Notes: generated by a model from the sequence alone, not told the origin. DNA of 5,223 nucleotides from Thermoplasmatota archaeon (GCA_030615845.1 JAUWYM010000080.1:1-5223), one strand, 5' to 3'. Shown: positions 1 to 5,150, counted from the first letter of the stretch. Program-made: numbers and translations.

Positions 1-808
1 TAATTGGAAAGACTATATCTGCATTTTCTATGGGACCAAATATAGCATAATCTCCTCCGAAAATAGGGATGTTAACATTTGAAGAAGCATCTACTGTTTT
101 TCTTTCTGATTCAAAATCATGTAACCATGTTGATTTTTCAACAACGTTATGAATAGCACAACCTGTAGGTAATCCATATTCTTCTTTTATCACAGGGATT
201 GCTGCAATCGCTGCTCCACTATTGTCACCTGGCGCAAGTGCAGCGGTATCAACAAGGATTTTTTTAATTCCAACACTTTTTGCAATATCAATTAGTCCGA
301 CATCAGTAAGATGTGCCCCGTTTTCAAGCACTTCGATTTTTCCATCAGGTGATTTATCCTTTGGATTAAACGCGACAAGTATTGCCATCTCAGGAGTATA
401 CTTCTTCAGTGCCTCACGCTCCTCATCGGTTATTCCAACATGAATAGAATTGTAAATAGTCCGTTTAAGAAGATTACTTTCATGGAGGTATTCCAAAATC
501 TTTACCTTTATAGATGGTTCAATTATATCTATTGAAAACGGATGGTTCTTTGGAAGCGTTGTTTCGATAAAGTCGATTATTTGCTCAATATAATCTTCCT
601 TTTTAATAAAGAAATCAGGGATTCCTGGGTTTCCTGTTTTTTTACTGAGATTGAGCATGTGTTGAAGAAGAGTTTCTGCCTTTTTGATATTAGGCGCTCC
701 CTTGAAAAATAATCCACCAAAGAGAACCGTAGGATGCAAACCAGGCTGCCCACCTATTTTGATACCTGAAATATCTATGATTTTTTGTTCCTTTGTAAAT
801 GAAAACAT
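1..808 (-). CDS. mtrH: MtrH-type methyl-tetrahydromethanopterin:corrinoid methyltransferase (3' end cut by window)
   Basis: MtrH is the catalytic subunit that moves the methyl group from N5-methyl-tetrahydromethanopterin to the cob(I)amide of MtrA. The reading frame starts at the ATG 806-808 and stays open to the left edge, giving 269 residues; family members are usually a little over 300, so roughly the last 40-50 are outside. It begins MFSFTKEQKIIDISGIKIGG, the typical MtrH opening. Recognisable conserved blocks are GGQPG (19-23), TGNPGIPD (58-65), YNSI (119-122), AFNPKD (146-151), LVDTA (185-189), LPTGCAIHN (213-221) and FGPIENA (257-263), spread over the expected TIM-barrel fold. The start codon directly follows the mtrA stop (TAGATG), and a GAGGG Shine-Dalgarno-like sequence lies inside the end of mtrA, so translation is probably coupled. 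Cytoplasmic; no signal or membrane segment is visible. Family assignment is firm; the physiological direction of transfer is inference. Confidence 0.93.
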   Translation of the reverse strand, partial: MFSFTKEQKIIDISGIKIGGQPGLHPTVLFGGLFFKGAPNIKKAETLLQHMLNLSKKTGNPGIPDFFIKKEDYIEQIIDFIETTLPKNHPFSIDIIEPSIKVKILEYLHESNLLKRTIYNSIHVGITDEEREALKKYTPEMAILVAFNPKDKSPDGKIEVLENGAHLTDVGLIDIAKSVGIKKILVDTAALAPGDNSGAAIAAIPVIKEEYGLPTGCAIHNVVEKSTWLHDFESERKTVDASSNVNIPIFGGDYAIFGPIENADIVFPI

Positions 809-1378
809 CTATTTCCCTCTTTTTTCAATCTTACCCATATAATCTATTACAATTTTTGAATGTAATGCCCTTTTGTCCTCTAAACTTACTTTTGTTTTTG
901 GTTTAATTTGTATCGCAATGTATGGCTCTCCAAAGGATGGAGGTGATGTGGCCAAGTGATCATCTATAGCTTTATCAATTACATCTTTTTCATTTTCATC
1001 AAGTAAATCTACAATTTCGATTTGAGCACGGAATCTCTCTATTGCTTCCTCATTGAGATTTTCAATGTAGGGAATTGCTCCAGGAGCATCAATAATTTTA
1101 TGCTGTTCATCAATTCCGTTTTTCTGTAGAGCAACAAGCGATGAACCTGAACGATGCCCCTTGATGTCATCACCGCAAACGACAAGATAGCGTATGTGCG
1201 GGTTTGATATGACATTTGCAACGATTTTTTCTATCCCGATATTTTCCGTTTTCAGCGGCCCATAAATCGCTACGTCATCAGAAGGAATGTAGTCTACATT
1301 TAGGAGTACTACTGCAACACATCCCTTTGGAGAACAGGTCGTGAATTCACCACCCCAGGGATAATATTCATCTTCCAT
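809..1378 (-). CDS. mtrA: MtrA-type corrinoid protein, soluble form without C-terminal membrane helix
   Basis: A 189-aa homologue of tetrahydromethanopterin S-methyltransferase subunit A, which carries the cobamide that accepts the methyl group. The core is clearly MtrA: YGPLKTENIGIEKIVANVIS (39-58), NPHIRYLVVCGDDIKGHRSG (59-78), then KNGID (86-90), the block GAIPYIENL (100-108) and an IEIVDLLD segment (120-127). His75 in the KGH motif fits the conserved histidine proposed as lower ligand of the corrinoid. Methanogen MtrA is about 240 aa and ends in a membrane helix; here the tail (151-189) is hydrophilic and ends EKRGK, so the protein should be cytoplasmic. The ATG at 1378 is chosen because AAAGGAG (1389-1395) sits 10 nt upstream and homology begins there; the frame is open to 1486, but that extension overlaps a likely promoter. 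First gene of a pair with mtrH, no gap. Cys15 and Cys20 near the N-terminus are unexplained. Confidence 0.9.
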   Translation of the reverse strand: MEDEYYPWGGEFTTCSPKGCVAVVLLNVDYIPSDDVAIYGPLKTENIGIEKIVANVISNPHIRYLVVCGDDIKGHRSGSSLVALQKNGIDEQHKIIDAPGAIPYIENLNEEAIERFRAQIEIVDLLDENEKDVIDKAIDDHLATSPPSFGEPYIAIQIKPKTKVSLEDKRALHSKIVIDYMGKIEKRGK

Positions 1379-1388
1379 TTGTTGATAG

Positions 1389-1395
1389 CTCCTTT
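1389..1395 (-). promoter_or_regulatory. Shine-Dalgarno site that fixes the mtrA start
   Basis: AAAGGAG reads on the minus strand with a 10-nt spacer to the ATG at 1378. No comparable site precedes the longer in-frame start at 1486, so this site decides the start in favour of the 189-aa protein. Confidence 0.6.
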
Positions 1396-1450
1396 CAAAA
1401 ATGTAACTGATGGAAAGCACACCTTTGTGATAGCAGAAAGAAAAATATGG

Positions 1451-1459
1451 TATAAAAAT
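1451..1459 (-). promoter_or_regulatory. Candidate TATA box for mtrA-mtrH
   Basis: The minus strand reads ATTTTTATA here. A start site about 25 nt downstream would fall near 1428 and give a leader of about 50 nt. The match to the archaeal TTTAWATA consensus is only fair, and a second TATA-like stretch at 1627-1636 would give a leader of over 200 nt, so the true start is open. Confidence 0.35.
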
Positions 1460-1666
1460 ATGGTGCTCTAGAAACAAAAAACCCAATAAATAGAGTGTTT
1501 AAAGAATGAGAGAGACAGGAGAGAGAAAGAATTAGATTTATCTTAGGGAGGATAAATCGATATGAAAAAGAAAATCTCTCTCTTCCCTCACCTCGATAAC
1601 CATATGTAATTTCGGCTTTTATAACTTTATATATTATCTTTCTAGATTATTATTCTAGTAATTGAG

Positions 1667-1719
1667 ATGCATTGCTACGCATAGGAAAGGACTCTCCTCA
1701 CCACGGAAAGCACTTCCCC
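1667..1719 (-). ncRNA. Candidate small structured RNA or structured leader
   Basis: A 53-nt block with 28 G/C in strongly AT-rich surroundings. Read on the minus strand it can fold as three successive hairpins: GGGAA/TTTCC around a GTGC loop (1718-1705), AGGA/TCCT around GAG (1698-1688), and ATGC/GCAT with an 8-nt loop (1682-1667). A TATA-like TTTAAAAAA at 1741-1749 would place a transcript start at about 1719, exactly at the GGGG that opens the block. I recognise no known RNA family (no C/D boxes, no tRNA arms). The stems are short and could occur by chance. Confidence 0.2.
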
Positions 1720-1776
1720 AATATCCAAAATGTAATATGGTTTTTTAAATTAATAGCTATAACTGTTCTATAACAT

Positions 1777-2403
1777 TCATCTACACAGACAATAAATTTC
1801 TATTACTTCAGAATCAAATCTCGAGTGGGAAACCACTTCATATTTAATTTTCTTTTGTTTAAAGTAATTTTCAAGTTTTGATCTATTAGATAGGGTACTA
1901 AATACAAAATATGCACGACCGTTTTGAGAAAGACATGCCCGTACTCCCGCGATAAATCTTTTTGTCACTGCAAGACCATCTTTTCCACCATCAGTTGCTT
2001 TATCAAACCAATCGCCAACCTTTTCTTCATTAGAGGTTGGAAGATACGGTGGGTTGAATACGATGACATCAAAGACTTCGCCCTCCTTAATTACTGAAAA
2101 AAGATCACCTTTTCGCACCTCTATGTCTCCTTTCAGCAGGTGTTGATTTATCTTTATGTTATGTTTCGCTAACGTGACTGCAAAAGGATTAATGTCGGTA
2201 CAAATCACGTGTGCTCCCTGACGAGCACACTCAAGTGCTATGAAGCCGCATCCGGTGCCAATTTCAAGTACTGCATCGCCAGGATCAATATGTACCGTTT
2301 CAAGTAACAGAAATGAATCCTCTGCAGGATCATACACCTCCAGATGCAGTTCAATTTCAAGTCCGTTGAAATGAAACATTTCACCTAAAGTCGTGTTTTT
2401 CAA
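1777..2403 (-). CDS. HemK2/MTQ2-family protein-(glutamine N5) methyltransferase
   Basis: A 208-aa class I SAM-dependent methylase of the short HemK2/MTQ2 type, which in eukaryotes and archaea methylates the glutamine of the GGQ loop of class I release factor, usually as a heterodimer with Trm112. The signature VYDPAEDSFLLLE (23-35) is diagnostic of this subgroup. It is followed by SAM motif I LEIGTGCGFIAL (46-57), the acidic residue D70 in CTDINP, GDLF (99-102) and the catalytic NPPY (117-120), which holds the target amide. The length matches the family (about 200 aa) and there is no N-terminal helical domain as in bacterial PrmC. The start is uncertain: TTG at 2403 has a GGATGGA-like site upstream, while ATG at 2379 (200 aa, MFHFNGLEIE) has AGGTGA only 1 nt away, too close for normal use. 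It has its own promoter, 103 bp after the protease gene. Trm112 is not in this window. Confidence 0.92.
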   Translation of the reverse strand: MKNTTLGEMFHFNGLEIELHLEVYDPAEDSFLLLETVHIDPGDAVLEIGTGCGFIALECARQGAHVICTDINPFAVTLAKHNIKINQHLLKGDIEVRKGDLFSVIKEGEVFDVIVFNPPYLPTSNEEKVGDWFDKATDGGKDGLAVTKRFIAGVRACLSQNGRAYFVFSTLSNRSKLENYFKQKKIKYEVVSHSRFDSEVIEIYCLCR

Positions 2404-2441
2404 CAGAATTCCATCCTTTGCTGTCTCATATTAAATGTTGA

Positions 2442-2449
2442 TTTATAAA
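2442..2449 (-). promoter_or_regulatory. TATA box of the HemK2-type gene
   Basis: TTTATAAA, a good archaeal TATA match (palindromic, so orientation comes from the gene). A start about 25 nt downstream, near 2420, would give a leader of about 15-20 nt before the TTG at 2403. Confidence 0.5.
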
Positions 2450-2467
2450 CATTGAATACTGCTACTT

Positions 2468-2492
2468 GAAAAAGAAAGAATGAAAAAAAGAG
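2468..2492 (-). terminator. T-rich terminator after the C25 protease
   Basis: On the minus strand two T-runs (CTTTTTTTC and CTTTTTC) lie 15-39 nt after the stop of the protease gene. Archaeal RNA polymerase stops on such T-tracts without needing a hairpin, and none is seen. It separates the protease from the promoter of the HemK2-type gene. Confidence 0.55.
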
Positions 2493-2506
2493 TTGAGTGG
2501 TGTTTC

Positions 2507-4402
2507 TTAGTCGTAACCACCAATCATAAGACTAGGATCGCCAAGAAGCGGCCACTGTTCAATCATCTGCCGGTCTGCATCATCGGCGTTGATGTCAAAC
2601 TCAAGAGCATAATCTGCAATTGCAGCACTATGCGCTGCACCGACATGTTCTGCTCCAAGCTGTCCATAATTGTAGAAGAATCGTGGGAGTAGCCAGCCGT
2701 CAAGTCCATTCGGGTAGTTAAATCCAGGAAGACCCATACCAAGACCTGTGTTTCCCATTGCTGCAATAGCACCACCATCTGCTTTGCTTACGAGCCACCA
2801 GCTGAAACATTTAGGAACCCACTCATTCTTGAAGAAGTTATAGCTAAAGTATTCCTTGAATCCTTCATTACGAATGCCAAGAAGGATGTTTTTCATGCTG
2901 ACATTGAACTGGCTGTTATGGCAACCGCCGATAACAACTACTGGAAGTTTCTCTTTGTTTCGTATTCTTGGATTAAAATGTAAAGGATCAAAAATGTTCC
3001 ACATTCTTAGAATAACGATTTTATCTTCGCTCTGCGGAGGATGCGTCACTAAAATAGCTGGATTTGCATGACCTGCCATATGGATAAATCCCGCACCTTC
3101 ATTTATTGCATCCTCGACGACATCTTGACCTGTTAGTGCTCCAGTAGATGCCCAGAGTCTTTCAAAATTAAAACCAGTCATATAGCTTGCAGAAACATTG
3201 GTATCGATTTCTGCTTCATATCCCAATGGATCTCCGCTGCCTGGATATGTATCTCCACCGATGAGAATCATATGTTTAAACCATGAGTCATCTGCTTTGC
3301 TGCTTTCATAATCAATGATTTTGTTAACAAGTGTTGTGACTTCTCTTTTTGATCTGCAGGCTAGTCTTCCAACATAGACTTCAGGGATACCATCGACAAT
3401 GTCTTTGCTTCCCATTGTATATTCTGCAAAAATATCGTTTTCATTGGAATCCCAGTCTTCAAAAACAGTCCCGTTTTCTTTGTAAAGATCTGCGTAATAC
3501 AGATCACTATCAACGCCTTTTTCATCATGGATAGCGCCTACGTGATTGTTTGTATTTCGTACAGGGAGATACCATTCTTTACGTTGCCCTTTCTGACCAC
3601 CAACTAAAAGGACATAGGTAATATCATTCTCATCAAATTCATCCTTTATGAACAGTTTGATGTTTTCTTGCTCGTCACGACCTGATGTATAATCACCATA
3701 TATATCTTCAAGAGTAGCAAAACTCGTACTCATGCCGTGATTGTTTTTATGATCAATGAGTGGCTGAAGCTCCTCCGTGAACTCAGACGGAGCGATAACA
3801 ACCAAATCATATCCATCTCCTGTTGCTCTTGGATTCGAAGGTTTTTCATAAGTGAACGTTACTTCAAAAGCATCACTATAGTATAACAGGCTCTCTGCAG
3901 GTGAATATCTGATAGGATAGCAATGAATAATAAGAAACATGACATGCTCATCTTGATAGCGGCCGGACGCTATTCTGTAGTAATATGGAGTGGCAGGATA
4001 GATCTCAGGGCTTGAGTACACCTCTTCTGACTTCACCTCTGTTCTTTTGACGTCTTTTCCCTCAATGATTGGCTCAGGAGCAGGTCTCACTTCTTTTGAA
4101 ATCACCTGTTTTTTTACATTCAAAAACTCAACAGAAACATCCTTTATGTTTGAACCAACTGGAAGCGTATACACTTTTGTGATCTTTGGTAGTACCGGTT
4201 CACCTGACTTCATTAAAAAAGAAGTGGCTTCTTCCAACTTTACAGAAATATACTTGCTGTCTTCAATAAGGATAGGTTCTGATAATGAGATGGATTCTGT
4301 TTCTTCAATTACTGCATCTTTCTTTGTTTCAGGTATAGCAACAGCTCCAAGTCCACTGAGGACTAAAACCCCAACGAGTAGTATTGGTATTATTTTTTTC
4401 AT
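2507..4402 (-). CDS. Secreted C25 (gingipain-family) cysteine protease
   Basis: A 631-aa peptidase of family C25. Residues 1-22 form a signal peptide (MKKIIPILL..., hydrophobic core, likely cut after AVA at 20-22), so it acts outside the cell. Residues 23 to about 190 look like the C25 propeptide, with GEPVLPKITKVYTLPVGSNI at 67-86. The catalytic domain begins near GYDLVVIAPSEF (197-208) and carries family blocks SDLYYADLY (299-307), DWDSNENDIFAEY (316-328, an Asp/Asn-rich loop likely to bind calcium) and PEVYVGRLACR (340-350). The catalytic dyad is His445 in MAGHANP and Cys494 in VVIGGCHNS. The protein ends WPLLGDPSLMIGGYD, the usual end of the C25 domain, with no C-terminal Ig-like domain, membrane anchor or sorting tail. 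The ATG at 4402 is supported by the signal peptide and a close promoter. It likely digests extracellular protein; Arg versus Lys specificity cannot be read. No other protease genes are adjacent. Confidence 0.94.
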   Translation of the reverse strand: MKKIIPILLVGVLVLSGLGAVAIPETKKDAVIEETESISLSEPILIEDSKYISVKLEEATSFLMKSGEPVLPKITKVYTLPVGSNIKDVSVEFLNVKKQVISKEVRPAPEPIIEGKDVKRTEVKSEEVYSSPEIYPATPYYYRIASGRYQDEHVMFLIIHCYPIRYSPAESLLYYSDAFEVTFTYEKPSNPRATGDGYDLVVIAPSEFTEELQPLIDHKNNHGMSTSFATLEDIYGDYTSGRDEQENIKLFIKDEFDENDITYVLLVGGQKGQRKEWYLPVRNTNNHVGAIHDEKGVDSDLYYADLYKENGTVFEDWDSNENDIFAEYTMGSKDIVDGIPEVYVGRLACRSKREVTTLVNKIIDYESSKADDSWFKHMILIGGDTYPGSGDPLGYEAEIDTNVSASYMTGFNFERLWASTGALTGQDVVEDAINEGAGFIHMAGHANPAILVTHPPQSEDKIVILRMWNIFDPLHFNPRIRNKEKLPVVVIGGCHNSQFNVSMKNILLGIRNEGFKEYFSYNFFKNEWVPKCFSWWLVSKADGGAIAAMGNTGLGMGLPGFNYPNGLDGWLLPRFFYNYGQLGAEHVGAAHSAAIADYALEFDINADDADRQMIEQWPLLGDPSLMIGGYD

Positions 4403-4434
4403 ATTTTTCCCCGTTATATATGAGTGTATTTCTC

Positions 4435-4442
4435 TATATAAA
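4435..4442 (-). promoter_or_regulatory. TATA box of the C25 protease gene
   Basis: TTTATATA preceded by GGAAACA, which fits a purine-rich BRE. A start about 25 nt downstream, near 4410-4413, leaves a very short leader before the ATG at 4402; only a weak GGGG lies in it, so near-leaderless translation is possible. Confidence 0.6.
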
Positions 4443-4467
4443 TGTTTCCAATATCTTTTATTTAGCT

Positions 4468-4480
4468 TAAAAATAAAAAA
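4468..4480 (-). terminator. T-rich terminator candidate after the AbrB-like gene
   Basis: The minus strand reads TTTTTTATTTTTA, about 65 nt after the AbrB-like stop and just upstream of the protease TATA box. It is consistent with archaeal T-tract termination. A hairpin-forming palindrome (4521-4536) lies between the stop and this tract. Confidence 0.4.
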
Positions 4481-4503
4481 CTGTTTTTGGTCTGTCTATT
4501 ATA

Positions 4504-4536
4504 ATCTTAAGATATGAGCAGCAATCAATTGATTGC
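4504..4536. promoter_or_regulatory. Pair of perfect palindromes, possible operator
   Basis: GCAATCAATTGATTGC (4521-4536) is a perfect 16-bp palindrome and ATCTTAAGAT (4504-4513) a perfect 10-bp one, 7 bp apart. They lie between the end of the AbrB-like gene and the protease promoter. Dimeric swapped-hairpin AbrB/MazE proteins bind symmetric sites, so they could be operators for the neighbouring regulator. The larger one can also fold as a 6-bp hairpin with an AATT loop right after the AbrB-like stop and help 3' end formation. Function is inferred. Confidence 0.3.
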
Positions 4537-4543
4537 ATCTCAA

Positions 4544-4699
4544 TTATTTTTTTACTTTCCTTATCTTAAATTCCGCAATTCCTGTAGGAATAATTTCTAG
4601 TGTATCTCCATCCTTTATATCATTCGCCAACGCAAGTTGACTAGGAATGGTTATCACAAGGCTGCTTCCCACTAAACGTGCTTTCCTAGTTAGAGGCAT
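4544..4699 (-). CDS. AbrB/MazE/SpoVT-type swapped-hairpin DNA-binding protein
   Basis: A 51-aa protein that is essentially one SpoVT/AbrB domain. It begins MPLTRKARLVGSSLVITIP, matching the family pattern in which a basic strand is followed by VG-S-L-V-TIP, and continues with a short helix (QLALANDIKD), the turn DGDTLEI (30-36) and a second strand pair ending FKIRKVKK. Such proteins dimerise by swapping hairpins and bind DNA, either as transcription regulators or as antitoxins. The start is secure: AGGAGG at 4706-4711 lies 6 nt from the ATG at 4699, and a TATA box is further upstream. No recognisable toxin (MazF, PIN/VapC) lies next to it; the upstream neighbour is a 76-aa membrane protein 69 bp away and the downstream one is the protease. 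It may regulate its own gene or the protease via the adjacent palindromes, which is inference. Confidence 0.88.
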   Translation of the reverse strand: MPLTRKARLVGSSLVITIPSQLALANDIKDGDTLEIIPTGIAEFKIRKVKK

Positions 4700-4705
4700 A
4701 TATCC

Positions 4706-4711
4706 CCTCCT
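4706..4711 (-). promoter_or_regulatory. Strong Shine-Dalgarno site of the AbrB-like gene
   Basis: AGGAGG on the minus strand with a 6-nt spacer to ATG 4699. It is the main proof that this very short frame is a translated gene. Confidence 0.75.
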
Positions 4712-4732
4712 AACAAATAAGGTAATGTATAC

Positions 4733-4746
4733 TTAAATATATATAT
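4733..4746 (-). promoter_or_regulatory. TATA box of the AbrB-like gene
   Basis: An alternating ATATATATATTTAA stretch preceded by CAAAAC on the minus strand. A start about 25 nt downstream, near 4712-4715, gives a leader of about 15 nt that just includes the Shine-Dalgarno site. It lies 20-odd bases past the stop of the 76-aa gene, so the AbrB-like gene probably has its own transcript. Confidence 0.5.
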
Positions 4747-4768
4747 GTTTTGGTTTTTTCAAATATAT

Positions 4769-4999
4769 CTAAAAAGAGATATATCGCTGAAAATTTACTG
4801 ACTCATCATCCATGAAATAAACCAAAAAGTTATGTACATAACGCCCAAAAGGTGTAGTTGCCGTATCAAAATTCTCTACCATTTCATCATTTTTTTCTAT
4901 GGTATATTTCATTGAACATGCTATGGGTGAAATTCCAATTCCAATTAACAAAAAGATTACTCCAATAATTACGCCTTTCCTAACCCAACTTTTTTGCAT
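4769..4999 (-). CDS. Small membrane-anchored or secreted protein, unknown function
   Basis: A 76-aa protein I do not recognise. Residues 1-8 carry three basic residues (MQKSWVRK), and 9-27 are a strongly hydrophobic segment (GVIIGVIFLLIGIGISPIA), followed by Cys28 and a hydrophilic tail rich in acidic and aromatic residues (ending VNFQRYISF). The segment is either a signal peptide or a single membrane anchor; Cys28 is not in a proper lipobox because Pro25 sits at -3. Translation is supported by GGAGG at 5010-5014, 10 nt from the ATG at 4999, and a TATA-like box at 5042-5051. Its N-terminus resembles those of longer archaeal surface proteins, so it may be a shortened relative, but no continuation is seen in other frames after the stop. 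The next gene is the AbrB-like regulator 69 bp on. Confidence 0.65.
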   Translation of the reverse strand: MQKSWVRKGVIIGVIFLLIGIGISPIACSMKYTIEKNDEMVENFDTATTPFGRYVHNFLVYFMDDESVNFQRYISF

Positions 5000-5009
5000 A
5001 AACTGTTTT

Positions 5010-5018
5010 CCTCCCTAA
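5010..5018 (-). promoter_or_regulatory. Shine-Dalgarno site of the 76-aa gene
   Basis: TTAGGGAGG on the minus strand, 10 nt before the ATG at 4999. This supports the small frame as a real gene. Confidence 0.65.
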
Positions 5019-5041
5019 TGTGTACTGGTATCAACTGTTTT

Positions 5042-5051
5042 AATTTAAATG
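5042..5051 (-). promoter_or_regulatory. TATA-like box, possibly used in both directions
   Basis: CATTTAAATT on the minus strand would start a transcript near 5020, ahead of the 76-aa gene. The TTTAAA core is symmetric; read on the plus strand it would start a transcript near 5072-5077, where the large hairpin begins. Only a match to consensus and spacing supports it. Confidence 0.4.
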
Positions 5052-5076
5052 TTTGCAAGAAAATAAAAAGTAAATA

Positions 5077-5150
5077 GAATCGCCTAAAATCTGCTATCCC
5101 AATCGGAGCAGAGCTCCAGGGCATTACGCAGATTTTCGAGACGGCGATTC
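5077..5150. other. Large four-tier hairpin, possible structured RNA or terminator
   Basis: Four nested perfect stems share one axis: GAATCGCC 5077-5084 with GGCGATTC 5143-5150 (8 bp), AAAATCTGC 5086-5094 with GCAGATTTT 5128-5136 (9 bp), CCC 5098-5100 with GGG 5119-5121, and GGAGC 5105-5109 with GCTCC 5113-5117 around an AGA loop. A further hairpin follows at 5154-5169 (ATCAAC, loop TGAC, GTTGAT). It is GC-richer than its flanks. On the minus strand a T-rich run (TATTTACTTTTTATTTTC) follows directly, so it could end a transcript coming from beyond the right edge. On the plus strand it lies at the right distance from a TATA-like box to be the 5' end of a small RNA. I recognise no known RNA family, and the tRNA pattern does not fit. 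No gene is supported between 5000 and the right edge. Confidence 0.5.

Larger units (their letters stand above)
1379..1776. other. 398-bp non-coding region between the HemK2-type gene and mtrA
   Basis: No convincing gene is seen on either strand. It holds, from right to left: a 7-bp direct repeat (CTATAAC at 1757-1763 and 1768-1774); a TATA-like TTTAAAAAA on the minus strand (1741-1749); a GC-richer block with three small hairpins (1667-1719); a TATA-like run (1627-1636); and a nested inverted repeat. In that repeat GATTTATC 1535-1542 pairs with GATAAATC 1551-1558, and the outer arms GGAGAGAGA 1518-1526 and TCTCTCTCT 1575-1583 also pair. On the plus strand a 15-codon frame (1562-1609) follows a strong Shine-Dalgarno-like AGGGAGG. 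The region probably contains the mtrA leader and may contain a small RNA; this is inferred only from layout and pairing. Confidence 0.6.

Noticed and set aside
222..443. Plus-strand 73-aa frame
   Set aside because: Lies antisense within mtrH, no family resemblance, no ribosome site.
1039..1221. Minus-strand 60-aa frame inside mtrA
   Set aside because: Out-of-frame shadow of mtrA.
1379..1486. N-terminal extension of MtrA by 36 residues (start at 1486)
   Set aside because: MtrA homology begins at the 1378 ATG, which has AAAGGAG 10 nt upstream. The extension is unlike the family and overlaps the likely TATA box.
1538..1603. Minus-strand 21-codon frame (MVIEVREERDFLFHIDLSSL...)
   Set aside because: No ribosome site upstream; it only mirrors the plus-strand hairpin region.
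2480..2692. Plus-strand 70-aa frame
   Set aside because: Antisense to the conserved end of the C25 protease; composition is that of a shadow frame.
2563..2778. Minus-strand 71-aa frame inside the protease gene
   Set aside because: Out-of-frame shadow of the conserved C-terminal catalytic region.
2856..3534. Two plus-strand frames (2856-3071 and 3349-3534)
   Set aside because: Both are antisense to conserved C25 catalytic sequence; neither resembles a protein family.
4047..4517. Plus-strand 156-aa frame
   Set aside because: Mostly antisense to the protease propeptide and signal peptide and runs through the protease promoter; its Ser/Phe/Thr-rich make-up is typical of an antisense shadow.
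1659..4546. 13-base match TAATTGAGATGCA at 1659-1671 (plus) and 4534-4546 (minus)
   Set aside because: One such match is about what chance predicts for a window of this size, and the second copy overlaps the stop codon of the AbrB-like gene.
5077..5150. tRNA reading of the hairpin (length about 74 nt, paired ends)
   Set aside because: No D-, anticodon- or T-arm arrangement; the arms are nested in one long stem instead of a cloverleaf.
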